From NCBI RefSeq assembly GCF_964019385.1, contig NC_088650.1, positions 21,585,502-21,649,501 of the forward strand: a stretch of DNA of 64,000 nucleotides, written 5' to 3'. Made by a program: the position numbers and the translations under genes. Position 1 is the first letter of the stretch. Every line of letters starts with the position of its first letter. Source of the stretch: Sycon ciliatum. Taxonomy: Eukaryota; Porifera; Calcarea; Leucosolenida; Sycettidae. The notes beneath the pieces are model-generated. The model was given only the letters and a program-made list of their open reading frames with translations, made no database searches and had not been told where the DNA came from. Below, one piece after another: positions 36,770 through 50,800 of this stretch.

Positions 36770-39700
36770 TGGCACCCGAATTCATTGGACCAGAATATTT
36801 GGCACTGCTGTGAATAGTTTAGTTGCAAAGTGAAGATTCACGGGTAAAAAGCCCCAAACTACTAGATAGGTTCTTTTTCAGCTTTCAGCAGCCCTGGGTG
36901 AGTTCTTTAGAGAAATGTGACTCTTTTTCATGGTGCTGTTTTCTATGTCCAGGTAGCCAACGAGAGGAGGATGGTCATTGTCATTTTCTAAGCTGCGAAC
37001 GGGCAGAAAGGTGAGAAAATGTCGGATTTTGACCATTTGTGCTGACCTTTCAATTTCAACGTACCTCTCTATAACATGACCCAGCTGTAATGTCAGCGGT
37101 CGCATTGGTTTCATTTTTGGTTTGCTTGTAGGGCGCTGGCACCCACAATCAGTCACCTTAAAAATTTGCCACTGCGGTGAATATTTTAGTCGCAAAGTAA
37201 AGATTCACGGGTAAAAAGCCCCAAACTTCTCGATAGGTTCTTTTTCAGCTTTCAGCAGCCCTGGGTGAGTTCTTTAGAGAAATGTGGCTCTTTTTCATGG
37301 TGCAATTTTCTATGTCCAGCTACAGAACGAGATGAGGATGGTCATTGTCATTTTCTGAGCTGCGAACGGGCAGAAAGGTGAGAAAATGTCGGATTTTGAC
37401 CATTTGTGCTGACTTTTCAATTTCAACATACCTCTCTATAACATGACCCAGATGTAATTTCAGTGGTCGTATTGGTTTAATTTTTGGTTTGCTTGTAGGG
37501 CGCTGGCACCCGCATTCAGTGAAACTGAAAATTTGGCACGGCTATGAATAATTTAGTCGCAAAGTGAAGATTCACGGGTAAAAAGCCCCAAACTTCTAGA
37601 TAGGTTCTTTATCAGCTTTCAGCAGCCCTGGGCGAGTTCTTTAGAAAAATGTGGCTCTTTTTCATGGTGCTATTTTTTATGTCCAGCCACACAACGAGAT
37701 GAGGATGGTCATTGTCATTTTCTGAGCTGCGAACGGGCAGAAAGGTGAGAAAATGTCGGATTTTGACCATTTGTGCTGACCTTTCAATTTCAACGTACCT
37801 CTCTATAACATGACCCAGCTGTAATTTCAGTGGTCGCATTGATTTCATTTTTGGTTTGCTTGTAGGGCGCTGGCACCCTCATTCAGTGACCCAGAAAATT
37901 TGGCACTGCTGTGAATAGTTTAGTCGCAAAGTGAAGATTCACGGGTAAAAAGCCCCAAACTTCTAGATAGGTTCTTTTTCAGCTTTCAGCAGCCCTGGGT
38001 GAGTTCTTTAGAGAAATGTGGCTTTTTTTCATGGTGTTATTTTCTATGTCCAGCTGCACAACGAGATGAGGATGGTCATTGTCATTTTCTGAGCTGCGAA
38101 CGGGCAGAAAGGTGAGAACATGTCGGATTTTGACCATTTGTGCTGACCTTTCAATTTCAACGTGCCTCTCTATAACATGACCTAGCTGTAATTTCAGTGG
38201 TCGCATTGATTTCATTTTTGGTTTGCTTGTAGGGCGCTGGCACCCGAATTCAGTGACCCAGAAAATTTGGCACTGCTGTGAATAGTTTAGTCGCAAAGTG
38301 AAGATTCACGGGTAAAAAGCCCCAAACTTCTAGATAGGTTCTTTTTCAGCTTTCAGCAGCCCTGGGTGAGTTCTTTAGAGAAATGTGGCTCTTTTTCATG
38401 GTGCTATTTTCTATGTCCAGCTACTTAACGAGATTAGGATGGTCATTTTCATTTTCTGAGCTGCGAACGGGCAGAAAGGTGAGAAAGTGTCGGATTTTGA
38501 CCATTTCTGCTGACCTTTCAATTTCAACGTACCTCTCTATAACATGACCCAGCTGTAATTTCAGTGGTCGCATTGATTTCATTTTTGGTTTGCTTGTAGG
38601 GCGCTGGCACCCGCATTCAGTGACCCAGAAAATTTGGCACTGCTGTGAATAGTTTAGTCGCAAAGTGAAGATTCACGGGTAAAAAGCCCCAAACTTCTAG
38701 ATAGGTTCTTTTTCAGCTTTCAGCAGCCCTGGGCGAGTTCTTTAGAGAAATGTGACTCTTTTTCATGGTGCTCTTGTCTATGTCCAGCTATCCAACGAGA
38801 TGAGGATGGTCATTGGCATTTTCTAAGCTGCGAACGGGCAGAAAGGTGAGAAAATGTCGGATTTTGACCATTTGTGCTGACCTTATAATTTCAACGTACC
38901 TCTCTATAACATGACCCAGCTGTAATGTTAGCGGTCGCATTGGTTTCATTTTTGGTTTGCTTGTAGGGCGCTGGCACCCGCATTCAGTGACCCAAAAATT
39001 TGGCACTGCTGTGAATAGTTTAGTCGCAAAGTGAAGATTCACGGGTAAAAAGCCCCAAACTACTAGATAGGTTCTTTTTCAGCTTTCAGCAGCCCTGGGT
39101 GAGTTCTTTAGAGAAATGTGGCTCTTTTTCATGGTGCTATTTTCTATGTCCAGCTACACAACGAGATGAGGCTGGTCATTGTCATTTTCTGAGCTGCGAA
39201 CGGGCAGAAAGGTGAGAAAATGTCGGATTTTGACCATTTGTGCTGACCTTTCAATTTCAACGTACCTATTTATAACATGACCCAGCTGTAATTTCAGTGG
39301 TCGCATTGGTTTCATTTTTGGTTTGCTTGTAGGGCGCTGGCACCCGAATTCAGTGAACCAGAATATTTGGCACTGCTGTGAATAGTTTAGTTGCGAAGTG
39401 AAGATTCACGGGTAAAAAGCCCCAAACTACTAGATAGGTTCTTTTTCAGCTTTCAGCAGCCCTGGGTGAGTTCTTTAGAGAAATGTGACTCTTTTTCATG
39501 GTGCTGTTTTCTATGTCCAGGTAGCCAACGAGAGGAGGATGGTCATTGTCATTTTCTAAGCTGCGAACGGGCAGAAAGGTGAGAAAATGTCGGATTTTGA
39601 CCATTTGTGCTGACCTTTCAATTTCAACGTACCTCTCTATAACATGACCCAGCTGTAATGTCAGCGGTCGCATTGGTTTCATTTTTGGTTTGCTTGTAGG

Positions 39701-42330
39701 GCGCTGGCACTCACAATCAGTCACCTTAAAAATTTGGCACTGCGGTGAATATTTTAGTCGCAAAGTAAAGATTCACGGGTAAAAAGCCCCAAACTTCTCG
39801 ATAGGTTCTTTTTCAGCTTTCAGCAGCCCTGGGTGAGTTCTTTAGAGAAATGTGGCTCTTTTTCATGGTGCAATTTTCTATGTCCAGCTACAGAACGAGA
39901 TGAGGATGGTCATTGTCATTTTCTGAGCTGCGAACGGGCAGAAAGGTGAGAAAATGTCGGATTTTGACCATTTGTGCTGACTTTTCAATTTCAACATACC
40001 TCTCTATAACATGACCCAGCTGTAATTTCAGTGGTCGTATTGGTTTAATTTTTGGTTTGCTTGTAGGGCGCTGGCACCCGCATTCAGTGAAACTGAAAAT
40101 TTGGCACGGCTATGAATAATTTAGTCGCAAAGTGAAGATTCACGGGTAAAAAGCCCCAAACTTCTAGATAGGTTCTTTATCAGCTTTCAGCAGCCCTGGG
40201 CGAGTTCTTTAGAAAAATGTGGCTCTTTTTCATGGTGCTATTTTTTATGTCCAGCCACACAACGAGATGAGGATGGTCATTGTCATTTTCTGAGCTGCGA
40301 ACGGGCAGAAAGGTGAGAAAATGTCGGATTTTGACCATTTGTGCTGACCTTTCAATTTCAACGTACCTCTCTATAACATGACCCAGCTGTAATTTCAGTG
40401 GTCGCATTGATTTCATTTTTGGTTTGCTTGTAGGGCGCTGGCACCCTCATTCAGTGACCCAGAAAATTTGGCACTGCTGTGAATAGTTTAGTCGCAAAGT
40501 GAAGATTCACGGGTAAAAAGCCCCAAACTTCTAGATAGGTTCTTTTTCAGCTTTCAGCAGCCCTGGGTGAGTTCTTTAGAGAAATGTGGCTTTTTTCATG
40601 GTGTTATTTTCTATGTCCAGCTGCACGAGATGAGGATGGTCATTGTCATTTTCTGAGCTGCGAACGGGCAGAAAGGTGAGAACATGTCGGATTTTGACCA
40701 TTTGTGCTGACCTTTCAATTTCAACGTGCCTCTCTATAACATGACCTAGCTGTAATTTCAGTGGTCGCATTGATTTCATTTTTGGTTTGCTTGTAGGGCG
40801 CTGGCACCCGAATTCAGTGACCCAGAAAATTTGGCACTGCTGTGAATAGTTTAGTCGCAAAGTGAAGATTCACGGGTAAAAAGCCCCAAACTTCTAGATA
40901 GGTTCTTTTTCAGCTTTCAGCAGCCCTGGGTGAGTTCTTTAGAGAAATGTGGCTCTTTTTCATGGTGCTATTTTCTATGTCCAGCTACCCAACGAGATGA
41001 GGATGGTCATTTTCATTTTCTGAGCTGCGAACGGGCAGAAAGGTGAGAAAGTGTCGGATTTTGACCATTTCTGCTGACCTTTCAATTTCAACGTACCTCT
41101 CTATAACATGACTCAGCTGTAATTTCAGTGGTCGCATTGATTTCATTTTTGGTTTGCTTGTAGGGCGCTGGCACCCGCATTCAGTGACCCAGAAAATTTG
41201 GCACTGCTGTGAATAGTTTAGTCGCAAAGTGAAGATTCACGGGTAAAAAGCCCCAAACTTCTAGATAGGTTCTTTTTCAGCTTTCAGCAGCCCTGGGTAA
41301 GTTCTTTAGGGAAATGTGGCTTTTTTTCATGGTGCTATTTTCTATGTCCAGCTACACAACGAGATGAGGATGGTCATTGTCATTTTCTGAGCTGCGAACG
41401 GGCAGAAAGGTGAGAAAATGTCGGATTTTGACCATTTGTGCTGACCTTTCAATTTCAACGTACCTCTCTATAACATGACCCAGCTGTAATTTCAGTGGTC
41501 GCATTGATTTCATTTTTGGTTTGCTTGTAGGGCGCTGGCACCCGCATTCAGTGACCCAGAAAATTTGGCACTGCTGTGAATAGTTTAGTCGCAAAGTGAA
41601 GATTCACGGGTAAAAAGCCCCAAACTTCTAGATAGGTTCTTTTTCAGCTTTCAGCAGCCCTGGGTGAGTTCTTTAGAGAAATGTGGCTTTTTTTCATGGT
41701 GCTATTTTCTATGTCCAGCTACACAACGAGATGAGGATGGTCATTGTCATTTTCTGAGCTGCTAACGGGCAGAAAGGTGAGAAAATGTCGGATTTTGACC
41801 ATTTGTGCTGACCTTATAATTTCAAAGTACCTCTCTATAACATGACCCAGCTGTAATGTTAGCGGTCGCATTGGTTTCATTTTTGGTTTGCTTGTAGGGC
41901 GCTGGCACCCGCATTCAGTGACCCAAAAATTTGGCACTGCTGTGAATAGTTTAGTCGCAAAGTGAAGATTCACGGGTAAAAAGCCCCAAACTACTAGATA
42001 GGTTCTTTTTCAGCTTTCAGCAGCCCTGGGTGAGTTCTTTAGAGAAATGTGGCTCTTTTTCATGGTGCTATTTTCTATGTCCAGCTAGACAACGAGATGA
42101 GGCTGGTCATTGTCATTTTCTGAGCTGCGAACGGGCAGAAAGGTGAGAAAATGTCGGATTTTGACCATTTGTGCTGACCTTTCAATTTCAACGTACCTAT
42201 TTATAACATGACCCAGCTGTAATTTCAGTGGTCGCATTGGTTTCATTTTTGGTTTGCTTGTAGGGCGCTGGCACCCGCATTCAGTGAGGCAGAAAATTTG
42301 GTACTGCTGTGAATAGGTTAGTCGCAAAGT
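36770..42330 (-). repeat. Seven-monomer block duplicated in tandem (second copy has eight)
   Basis: Private variants in the first copy recur 2568 bp later: CAGAATATTTGGCAC, CAGGTAGCCAACGAGAGG, TCAGTCACCTTAAAAATTT, GAAACTGAAAATTTGGCAC and GTGAGAACATGTCGG. The copies are about 36.77-39.34 kb and 39.34-42.3 kb. The second copy has gained a monomer (about 41.3 kb), carries a 4-bp loss at CTGCACGAGATG (about 40622), and ends with the same CCTATTTATAACATG variant seen at about 39265. Confidence 0.8.
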
Positions 42331-42699
42331 GAAGATTCACGGGTAAAAAGCCCCAAACTTATAGATAGGTTCTTTATCAGCTTTCAGAAGCCCTGGGTGA
42401 GTTCTTTAGAGAAATGTGGCTTTTTTTCATTGTGCTATTTTCTATGTCCAGCTACACAACGAGATGAGGATGGTCATTGTCATTTTCTGAGCTGCGAACG
42501 GGCAGAAAGGTGAGAAAATGTCGGATTTTGACCATTTGTGCTGACCTTTCAATTTCAACGTACCTCTCTATAACATGACCCAGCTGTAATTTCAGTGGTC
42601 GCATTGATTTCATTTTTGGTTTGCTTGTAGGGCGCTGGCACCCGCATTCAGTGACCCAGAAAATTTGGCACTGCTGTGAATAGTTTAGTCGCAAGGTGA

Positions 42700-45600
42700 A
42701 GATTCACGGGTAAAAAGCCCCAAACTTCTAGATAGGTTCTTTTTCAGCTTTCAGCAGCCCTGGGTGAGTTCTTTAGAGAAATGTGGCTCTTTTTCATGGT
42801 GCTATTTTCTATGTCCAGCTACACAACGAGATGAGAATGGTCATTGTCATTTTCTGAGCTGCGAACGGGCAGAAAGGTGAGAAAATGTCGGATTTTGACC
42901 ATTTGTGCTGACCTTTCAATTTCAACGTACCTCTCTATAACATAACCCAGCTGTAATTTCAGAGGTCGCATTGATTTTATTTTTGGTTTGCTTGTAGGGC
43001 GGTGGCACCCGCATTGAGTGACCCAGAAAATTTGGCACTGCTGTGAATAGTTAAGTCGCAAAGTGAAGATTCACGGGTAAAAACCCCAAACTTCTAGATA
43101 GGTTCTTAATATGCTTTCAGCAGCCCTGGGTGAGTTCTTTAGAGAAATATGGCTCTTTTTCGTGGTGCTTTCTTCTATGTCCAGCCACACGAGATGAGGA
43201 TGGTCATTGTCATATTCTGAGCTGCGAACGGGCAGAAAGGTGAAAAAATGTCGGATTTTGACCATTTGTGCTGACCTTTCAATTTCAACGTACCTCTCTA
43301 TAACATGACCCAGCTGTAATTTCAGTGGTCGCATTGGTTTCATTTTTGGTTTGCTTGTAGGGCGCTGGCACCCGCATTCAGTGACCCAGAAAATTTGGCA
43401 CTGCTGTGAATAGTTAAGTCGCAAAGTGAAGATTCACGGGTAAAAGCCCCAAACTTCTAGATAAGTTCTTTATATGCTTTCAGCAGCCCTGGGTGAGTTC
43501 TTTAGAGAAATATGGATCTTTTTCATGGTGCTTTTTTCTATGTCCAGCCACACAACGAGATGAGGATGGTCATTGTCATTTTCTGAGCTGCGAACGGGCA
43601 GAAAGGTGAGAAAATGTCGGATTTTGACCATTTGTGCTGACCTTTCAATTTCAACGTACCTCTCTATAACATGACCCAGCTGTAATGTCAGCGGTCGCAT
43701 TGGTTTCATTTTTGGTTTGCTTGTAGGGCGCTGGCACCCACAAGCAGTGACCATAAAAATTTGGCACTGCTGTGAATAGTTTAGTCGCAAAGTGAAGATT
43801 CACGGGTAAAAAGCCCCAAACTTCTAGATAGGTTCTTTTTCCGCTTTCAGCAGCCCTGTTTGAGTTCTTTAGAGAAATGTGGCTCTTTTTCATGGTGCTA
43901 TTTTCTATGTCCAGCCACACAACTAGATGAGGATGGACATTGTCATTTTCTGAGCTGCAAACGGGCAGACAGGTGAGAAAATGTCGGATTTTGACCATTT
44001 GTGCTGACCTTTCAATTTCAACGTACCTCTCTATAACATAACCCAGCTGAAATTTCAGAGGTCGCATTGATTTTCTTTTTGGTTTGCTTGTAGGGCGGTG
44101 GCACCCGCATTGAGTGACGCAGAAAATTTGGCACTGCTGTGAATAGTTAAGTCGCAAAGTGAAGATTCACGGGAAAAAAGCCCCAAACTTCTAGATAGGT
44201 TCTTTATATGCTTTCAGCAGCCCTGGGTGAGTTCTTTAGAGAAATATGGCTCTTTTTCGTGGTGCTTTCTTCTATTTTCAGCCACACGAGATGAGGATGG
44301 TCATTGTGATTTTCTGAGCTGCGAACGGGCAGAAAGGTGAAAAAATGTCGGATTTTGACCATTTGTGCTGACCTTTCAATTTCAACGTACCTCTCTATAA
44401 CATGACCCAGCTGTAATTTCAGTGGTCGCATTGGTTTCATTTTTGGTTTGCTTGTAGGGCGCTGGCACCCGCATTCAGTGACCCAGAAAATTTGGCACTG
44501 CTGTGAATAGTTAAGTCGCAAAGTGAAGATTCACGGGTAAAAGCCCCAAACTTCTAGATAGGTTCTTTATATGCTTTCAGCAGCCCTGGGTGAGTTCTTT
44601 AGAGAAATATGGATCTTTTTCATGGTGCTTTTTTCTATGTCCAGCCACACAACGAGATGAGGATGGTCATTGTCATTTTCTGAGCTGCGAACGGGCAGAA
44701 AGGTGAGAAAATGTCGGATTTTGACCATTTGTGCTGACCTTTCAATTTCAACGTACCTCTCTATAACATGACCCAGCTGTAATTTCAGTGGTCGCATTGA
44801 TTTCATTTTTGGTTTGCTTGTAGGGCGCTGGCACCCGCATTCAGTGACCCAGAAAATTTGGCACTGCTGTGAATAGTTTAGTCGCAAGGTGAAGATTCAC
44901 GGGTAAAAAGCCCCAAACTTCTAGATAGGTTCTTTTTCAGCTTTCAGCAGCCCTGGGTGAGTTCTTTAGAGAAATGTGGCTCTTTTTCATGGTGCTATTT
45001 TCTATGTCCAGCTACACAACGAGATGAGAATGGTCATTGTCATTTTCTGAGCTGCGAACGGGCAGAAAGGTGAGAAAATGTCGGATTTTGACCATTTGTG
45101 CTGACCTTTCAATTTCAACGTACCTCTCTATAACATAACCCAGCTGTAATTTCAGAGGTCGCATTGATTTTATTTTTGGTTTGCTTGTAGGGCGGTGGCA
45201 CCCGCATTGAGTGACCCAGAAAATTTGGCACTGCTGTGAATAGTTAAGTCGCAAAGTGAAGATTCACGGGTAAAAACCCCAAACTTCTAGATAGGTTCTT
45301 TATATGCTTTCAGCAGCCCTGGGTGAGTTCTTTAGAGAAATATGGCTCTTTTTCGTGGTGCTTTCTTCTATGTCCAGCCACACGAGATGAGGATGGTCAT
45401 TGTCATTTTCTGAGCTGCGAACGGGCAGAAAGGTGAAAAAATGTCGGATTTTGACCATTTGTGCTGACCTTTCAATTTCAACGTACCTCTCTATAACATG
45501 ACCCAGCTGTAATTTCAGGGGTCGCATTGGTTTCATTTTTGGTTTGCTTGTAGGGCGCTGGCACCCGCATTCAGTGACCCAGAAAATTTGGCACTGCTGT

Positions 45601-47428
45601 GAATAGTTAAGTCGCAAAGTGAAGATTCACGGGTAAAAGCCCCAAACTTCTAGATAGGTTCTTTATATGCTTTCAGCAGCCCTGGGTGAGTTCTTTAGAG
45701 AAATATGGATCTTTTTCATGGTGCTTTTTTCTATGTCAGCCACACAACGAGATGAGGATGGTCATTGTCATTTTCTGAGCTGCGAACGGGCAGAAAGGTG
45801 AGAAAATGTCGGATTTTGACCATTTGTGCTGACCTTTCAATTTCAACGTACCTCTCTATAACATGACCCAGCTGTAATGTCAGCGGTCGCATTGGTTTCA
45901 TTTTTGGTTTGCTTGTAGGGCGCTGGCACCCACAATCAGTGACCATAAAAATTTGGCACTGCTGTGAATAGTTTAGTCGCAAAGTGAAGATTCACGGGTA
46001 AAAAGCCCCAAACTTCTAGATAGGTTCTTTTTCCGCTTTCAGCAGCCCTGTTTGAGTTCTTTAGAGAAATGTGGCTCTTTTTCATGGTGCTATTTTCTAT
46101 GTCCAGCCACACAACTAGATGAGGATGGACATTGTCATTTTCTGAGCTGCAAACGGGCAGACAGGTGAGAAAATGTCGGATTTTGACCATTTGTGCTGAC
46201 CTTTCAATTTCAACGTACCTCTCTATAACATAACCCAGCTGTAATTTCAGAGGTCGCATTGATTTTATTTTTGGTTTGCTTGTAGGGCGGTGGCACCCGC
46301 ATTGAGTGACCCAGAAAATTTGGCACTGCTGTGAATAGTTAAGTCGCAAAGTGAAGATTCACGGGTAAAAACCCCAAACTTCTAGATAGGTTCTTTATAT
46401 GCTTTCAGCAGCCCTGGGTGAGTTCTTTAGAGAAATATGGCTCTTTTTCGTGGTGCTTTCTTCTATGTCCAGCTACACAACGAGATGAGGATGGTCATTG
46501 TCATTTTCTGAGCTGCGAACGGGCAGAAAGGTGAAAAAATGTCGGATTTTGACCATTTGTGCTGACCTTTCAATTTCAACGTACCTCTCTATAACATGAC
46601 CCAGCTGTAATTTCAGTGGTCGCATTGGTTTCATTTTTGGTTTGCTTGTAGGGCGCTGGCACCCGCATTCAGTGACCCAGAAAATTTGGCACTGCTGTGA
46701 ATAGTTAAGTCGCAAAGTGAAGATTCACGGGTAAAAGCCCCAAACTTCTAGATAGGTTCTTTATATGCTTTCAGCAGCCCTGGGTGAGTTCTTTAGAGAA
46801 ATATGGATCTTTTTCATGGTGCTTTTTTCTATGTCCAGCCACACAACGAGATGAGGATGGTCATTGTCATTTTCTGAGCTGCGAACGGGCAGAAAGGTGA
46901 GAAAATGTCGGATTTTGACCATTTGTGCTGACCTTTCAATTTCAACGTACCTCTCTATAACATGACCCAGCTGTAATGTCAGCGGTCGCATTGGTTTCAT
47001 TTTTGGTTTGCTTGTAGGGCGCTGGCACCCACAATCAGTGACCATAAAAATTTGGCACTGCTGTGAATAGTTTAGTCGCAAAGTGAAGATTCACGGGTAA
47101 AAAGCCCCAAACTTCTAGATAGGTTCTTTTTCCGCCTTCAGCAGCCCTGTTTGAGTTCTTTAGAGAAATGTGGCTCTTTTTCATGGTGCTATTTTCTATG
47201 TCCAGCCACACAACTAGATGAGGATGGACATTGTCATTTTCTGAGCTGCAAACGGGCAGACAGGTGAGAAAATGTCGGATTTTGACCATTTGTGCTGACC
47301 TTTCAATTTCAACGTACCTCTCTATAACATGACCCAGCTGTAAATTCAGTGGTCGCATTGGTTTCATTTTTGGATTGCTTGTAGGGCACTGGCACCCGCA
47401 TTCAGTGACCCAGAAAATTTGGCACTGG
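42700..47428 (-). repeat. Higher-order repeat of three monomers (about 1098 bp) plus one solitary type
   Basis: Three types cycle: y (TCTTTATATGCTTTCAG with TTTTTCGTGGTGC and CCACACGAGATG), z (ATATGGATCTTTTTC) and w (CCGCTTTCAGCAGCCCTGTTTGAG with GGATGGACATTGTC and GCAGACAGG). A fourth type x (CATAACCCAGCTG with AGGGCGGTGGCACC) occurs at 42.8 and 45.0 kb. The order from left is x-y-z-w-y-z-x-y-z-w-y-z-w, then the chromovirus. These variants are largely private to this block. Confidence 0.8.
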
Positions 47429-47587
47429 TGTAACAGTATAGACTTGATTGATTGGAGAATTCCCCGAATGATGTTCAAACCAGAGGTTATAAAGCAAAAG
47501 AAAGGCGAGAACCGCAGGAGTGAGAATAGTAGGAACACAAGGTGTTACCATAAGACAAGCAAGAAGTGTCAAGGTAAAACTATTACA
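47429..47587 (-). repeat. 3' LTR of the chromovirus
   Basis: It is 159 bp, starts TGTAACAG and ends ATTACA, so the ends are the inverted TGTAA/TTACA expected for LTRs. It differs from the 5' LTR only at 47463 (C here, T at 52414). A TTATAA word around 47488 provides a TATA-like element on the element's strand. No AATAAA is present on that strand. The length is short for a chromovirus. Confidence 0.95.
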
Positions 47588-47600
47588 CTCTCCCGGCCCC
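47588..47600 (-). promoter_or_regulatory. Polypurine tract of the chromovirus
   Basis: Read on the element's strand, GGGGCCGGGAGAG abuts the 3' LTR. The last seven bases are pure purine, as needed for plus-strand priming; the two C residues interrupt a longer tract. Confidence 0.6.
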
Positions 47601-47821
47601 ATAGGAAGCCCAAGGTTCTATTAGATAACACAATCCAGTTAGGAGATGCAATTGTGGAAAGGGGAATATTAAATAATCACTCATGCACATGCATAATCAC
47701 ATTGAAGTGTAATCCAACTCAACTTCATCACTCTCACAAGGAGATGACGCAAAACTATATCAGTCTATAACATATTATTAACTAGCTCAGCAAGAGATGC
47801 ATATGGCTCAGCCCAGTTAGA
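47601..47821 (-). other. Chromovirus 3' untranslated region
   Basis: About 220 bp between the Pol stop and the polypurine tract. It is A/T-rich and has no frame or envelope-like ORF, consistent with a retrotransposon lacking env. Confidence 0.7.
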
Positions 47822-50800
47822 TCAAGGCTGCTGTCGTTGTGAGGCTAGATAGTTCTGCAGCGGTTTAATATTCCGACCAGACTCATCACATAGGTTGCCA
47901 GCGGGCTCCCACGTAGCTTCGCTGCTGGGGTAACCCTTCCAATGCACCAGGAAGTGTTGCTCACCACTGCGGTGTCGGTGATTCAAAACGGCTTCGACAA
48001 CATAGCGTGTGTGTCCATCTAGATCTGTGAAGGGCGGAGGCGGGGGTTGGTGTCTTCCAGGAATCGTGTTCTCTTCGTAGCGTTTAAGAGCAGTGACATT
48101 AAACACGGGATGGTAGCGAAGTTCACGGGGTAGTTCCAAGCGAAAAGCATTCGCTCCAATCTTAGCCTGGATACGATACGGACCAAACCACTTGGGTTGC
48201 AACTTCCGAGAGGGCTGGCCACGAGCTTCCGGGGTCAGTAGAAAGTCTCTGTAGACAAGAACGCTATCACCAACCTTCAAATCACTGGGCGTTCTCGTCT
48301 GGTCTGCGTATAGAGCTTGCCTCGCCTGGGCGTCGAGCATTGCATCTCGAGCTATCCTTAGTGCGGCTTCCTGCTCATGAAGCCAATCGACCGAATCACT
48401 CCTTTCCCCTCCCGTAAGAATGAATTCGGGCGGGGACTTAGGGTCAAACCCATAGTTCAGATAGAACGGTGTATTAGCTACAGATGACTGTTGTGAACTA
48501 TTTATTGCAAACTCGCAGAGTGGTAGAAGCGAATCCCAATTGTCCTGTCTCAAGTTCACAAATGCTCTTAGAACATCTCCCACTTGCCGGTTAACTCTCT
48601 CTGTCAAACCATCCGTTTGAGGGTGGTTAGCAGTGCTGAATGCCAATTTAGTTCCTAGCTGAGAGAATACTTCTTTGAAAAAAGCTGCAGTGAATCGTGG
48701 ATCGCGATCGGAAACAATGGTCGAGCTCAGCCCGTGCAGACGAAACACGTTTTGAATGTACAGTTGAGCGCTGCCCTTAGCATCAATCTTCGAGTTTGTT
48801 GGAACAAGATGTACGCATTTCGTAAGTCGGTCCACAAAGGTGTAAATTGCGTCGAAGCCACGAGAAGTAAGGGGCAATCCAACAATAAAATCCATTGAGA
48901 TATCCTGCCAAGGACTATTAGGTATTGGAAGTGACTGGAGAAGCCCTGTTCGTGGCTGACCTCCCTTCGTTCGCTGGCAGAGATCACAGGTTTTGACAAA
49001 TCTCTTGATATCGAGACCCATTCGGGGCCAGTAGAAAAAACGTGCTAGGCGGAAGTACGTTCGATCACGACCCGGGTGGCCAGCCGTTGCACACTCATGG
49101 TGTTCTTGAATGAGCTTTAACCGGACACCGCACTGTGGTATGCACAACCGGTTATTGGGGGATGCCTTGAGGTACAAGCTATCAGTGGATTCGTCCCAAT
49201 AATAGCGATCATGCAAATTATCTCGGAGAGAATGCTTCAATCTTTCTATGATGGGAGTTAGCTCTTTGTCTCTCTGGTAGGCATCTGATATTGTATTGGA
49301 CACGTCATCATTCATTGCTAAAGCATACTCAATAGCATTCAAACGTGGTACTGCATTCTCCACGAGGTTACTCTCATGGAGATCTGGGCGACGCGAAAGG
49401 GGATCTGCAGGGTTCTCTCTGCCGGGTCTGTGACGGACTGTGTAGTCATAGTCAGCTAGGAATTCAACCCATCGCGCCTCTCTCTTTGTAATGCTTGGTT
49501 TTGTTTTCAGATAAACTACCGCCATGTTGTCTGTAATGACCTCAAAGTGTTGAAAGAGGTAGATGCGCCAGGTCTTTAGCGCAAACACTACGGCCAATGT
49601 TTCTCTTTCTGTAGCTGTATAATTCTGTTCAGCAGCAGACAATTTTCGGCTAGCATAAGCCACTGGATGCCAGGCATCTTCCTCTAGTTCTTGGAGAAGA
49701 ACACATCCCAAGGCGAAATCGCTTGCATCTGCTACCACTCTGAATGGTCGGTTCACATCAGCCAGCCGTAATAGGGGCGCATTCAACAAGGCATGCTTTA
49801 GCGATTCAAAGGCATGTTGCCGAGAGCTGTTCCACTCGAATCGTGCATGTTTTCCCGTTATCTCCTCTAAGTTCTTAGAGAGCGATGAGTATTGATCTAT
49901 GAATCGCCTAAAATAATTCGTAAATCCAAGAAATTGCCTCACCTCTGTGACGGAAGTCGGAGCGGGCCAGACCTTTACTGCGGCAATCTTGTCTGGGTCA
50001 GGGGCGATGTGCAGTCCATCGATGCAATGTCCCAGGAACCGCACACTCTCCACGCCAAATTCACATTTTGACCGTTTGCAAAATAACTGGTTGTCGCGGA
50101 GCATGCTCAATACCGACCGGACATGCTGCATATGCTCCGACCACGTTTTGCTGAAGATGAGTATGTCATCTAGGAACACGACTACGAACTCCCTCAGATA
50201 TGGTTGAAGAATCGTATTCATCATGGATTGAAATGTTGCCGGTGCATTGGTGAGACCAAATCCCATGACCCTAAATTGGTAATGCCCAAAGGGAGTGTTA
50301 ATCGCGGTTTTGGGCACGTCCTCAGCTTGAATGCGAATCTGATTATACCCTGATCGGAGGTCTAGTTTCGTGAAGTACCTAGCGCCCTGTACGGTATCGA
50401 ATAAATCATCCACATTGGGCAAGCACGCCTTGTTCTTAACAGTTATCTTGTTTAGCTCCCTCCAATCGCAGACCATGCGTAACGAACCATCAGCTTTCTT
50501 GACAAAAAACACCGGTGCACCAAAGGGGGACTTACTTGGTTCTACGAAACCCTTTTTCAAGAGTTCTGTGAGCTGTTTCTTCAATTCCTCCATTTCTGGC
50601 CTGGGCAGGCGATAGGCAGGTCGCGATGGGGGTGATGAGCCTTCCTCCAGGCGGATTTCGTGGTCTACAGACCTCTCTGGTGGGAGTCTAGCTGGCAGAT
50701 CATCCGGGAAAAGATCGTCATAGTCACGGAACATGGCCTTGAGATCTGGGTGCTCGTTCTGAGTGGATTTGTCGGGAGGTTCCTTGCCAATGCCGTCTTC

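Larger units (their letters stand above)
21023..47428 (-). repeat. 367-bp satellite, central block (about 72 monomers)
   Basis: An uninterrupted head-to-tail array in the main orientation. Many monomers have an 80-codon minus-strand ORF (MRLNYSQQCQIFWVTECGC...). In some the TAG ending it is CAG or TGG, which extends it to 105 codons. Because 367 is not a multiple of three, the frame shifts at each monomer. Local homogenisation has produced several higher-order patterns, described separately. The right edge is cut by the chromovirus within the word GGCACTG. Confidence 0.97.

Noticed and set aside
36823-39582. Identical plus-strand 63-codon frames at 36823-37014 and 39391-39582.
   Set aside because: They are antisense shadows inside satellite monomers, identical only because the seven-monomer block is duplicated.
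47035-47538. A 167-codon minus frame reading from the LTR into satellite.
   Set aside because: Chance fusion across the insertion junction of LTR and satellite ORF; no functional motif.
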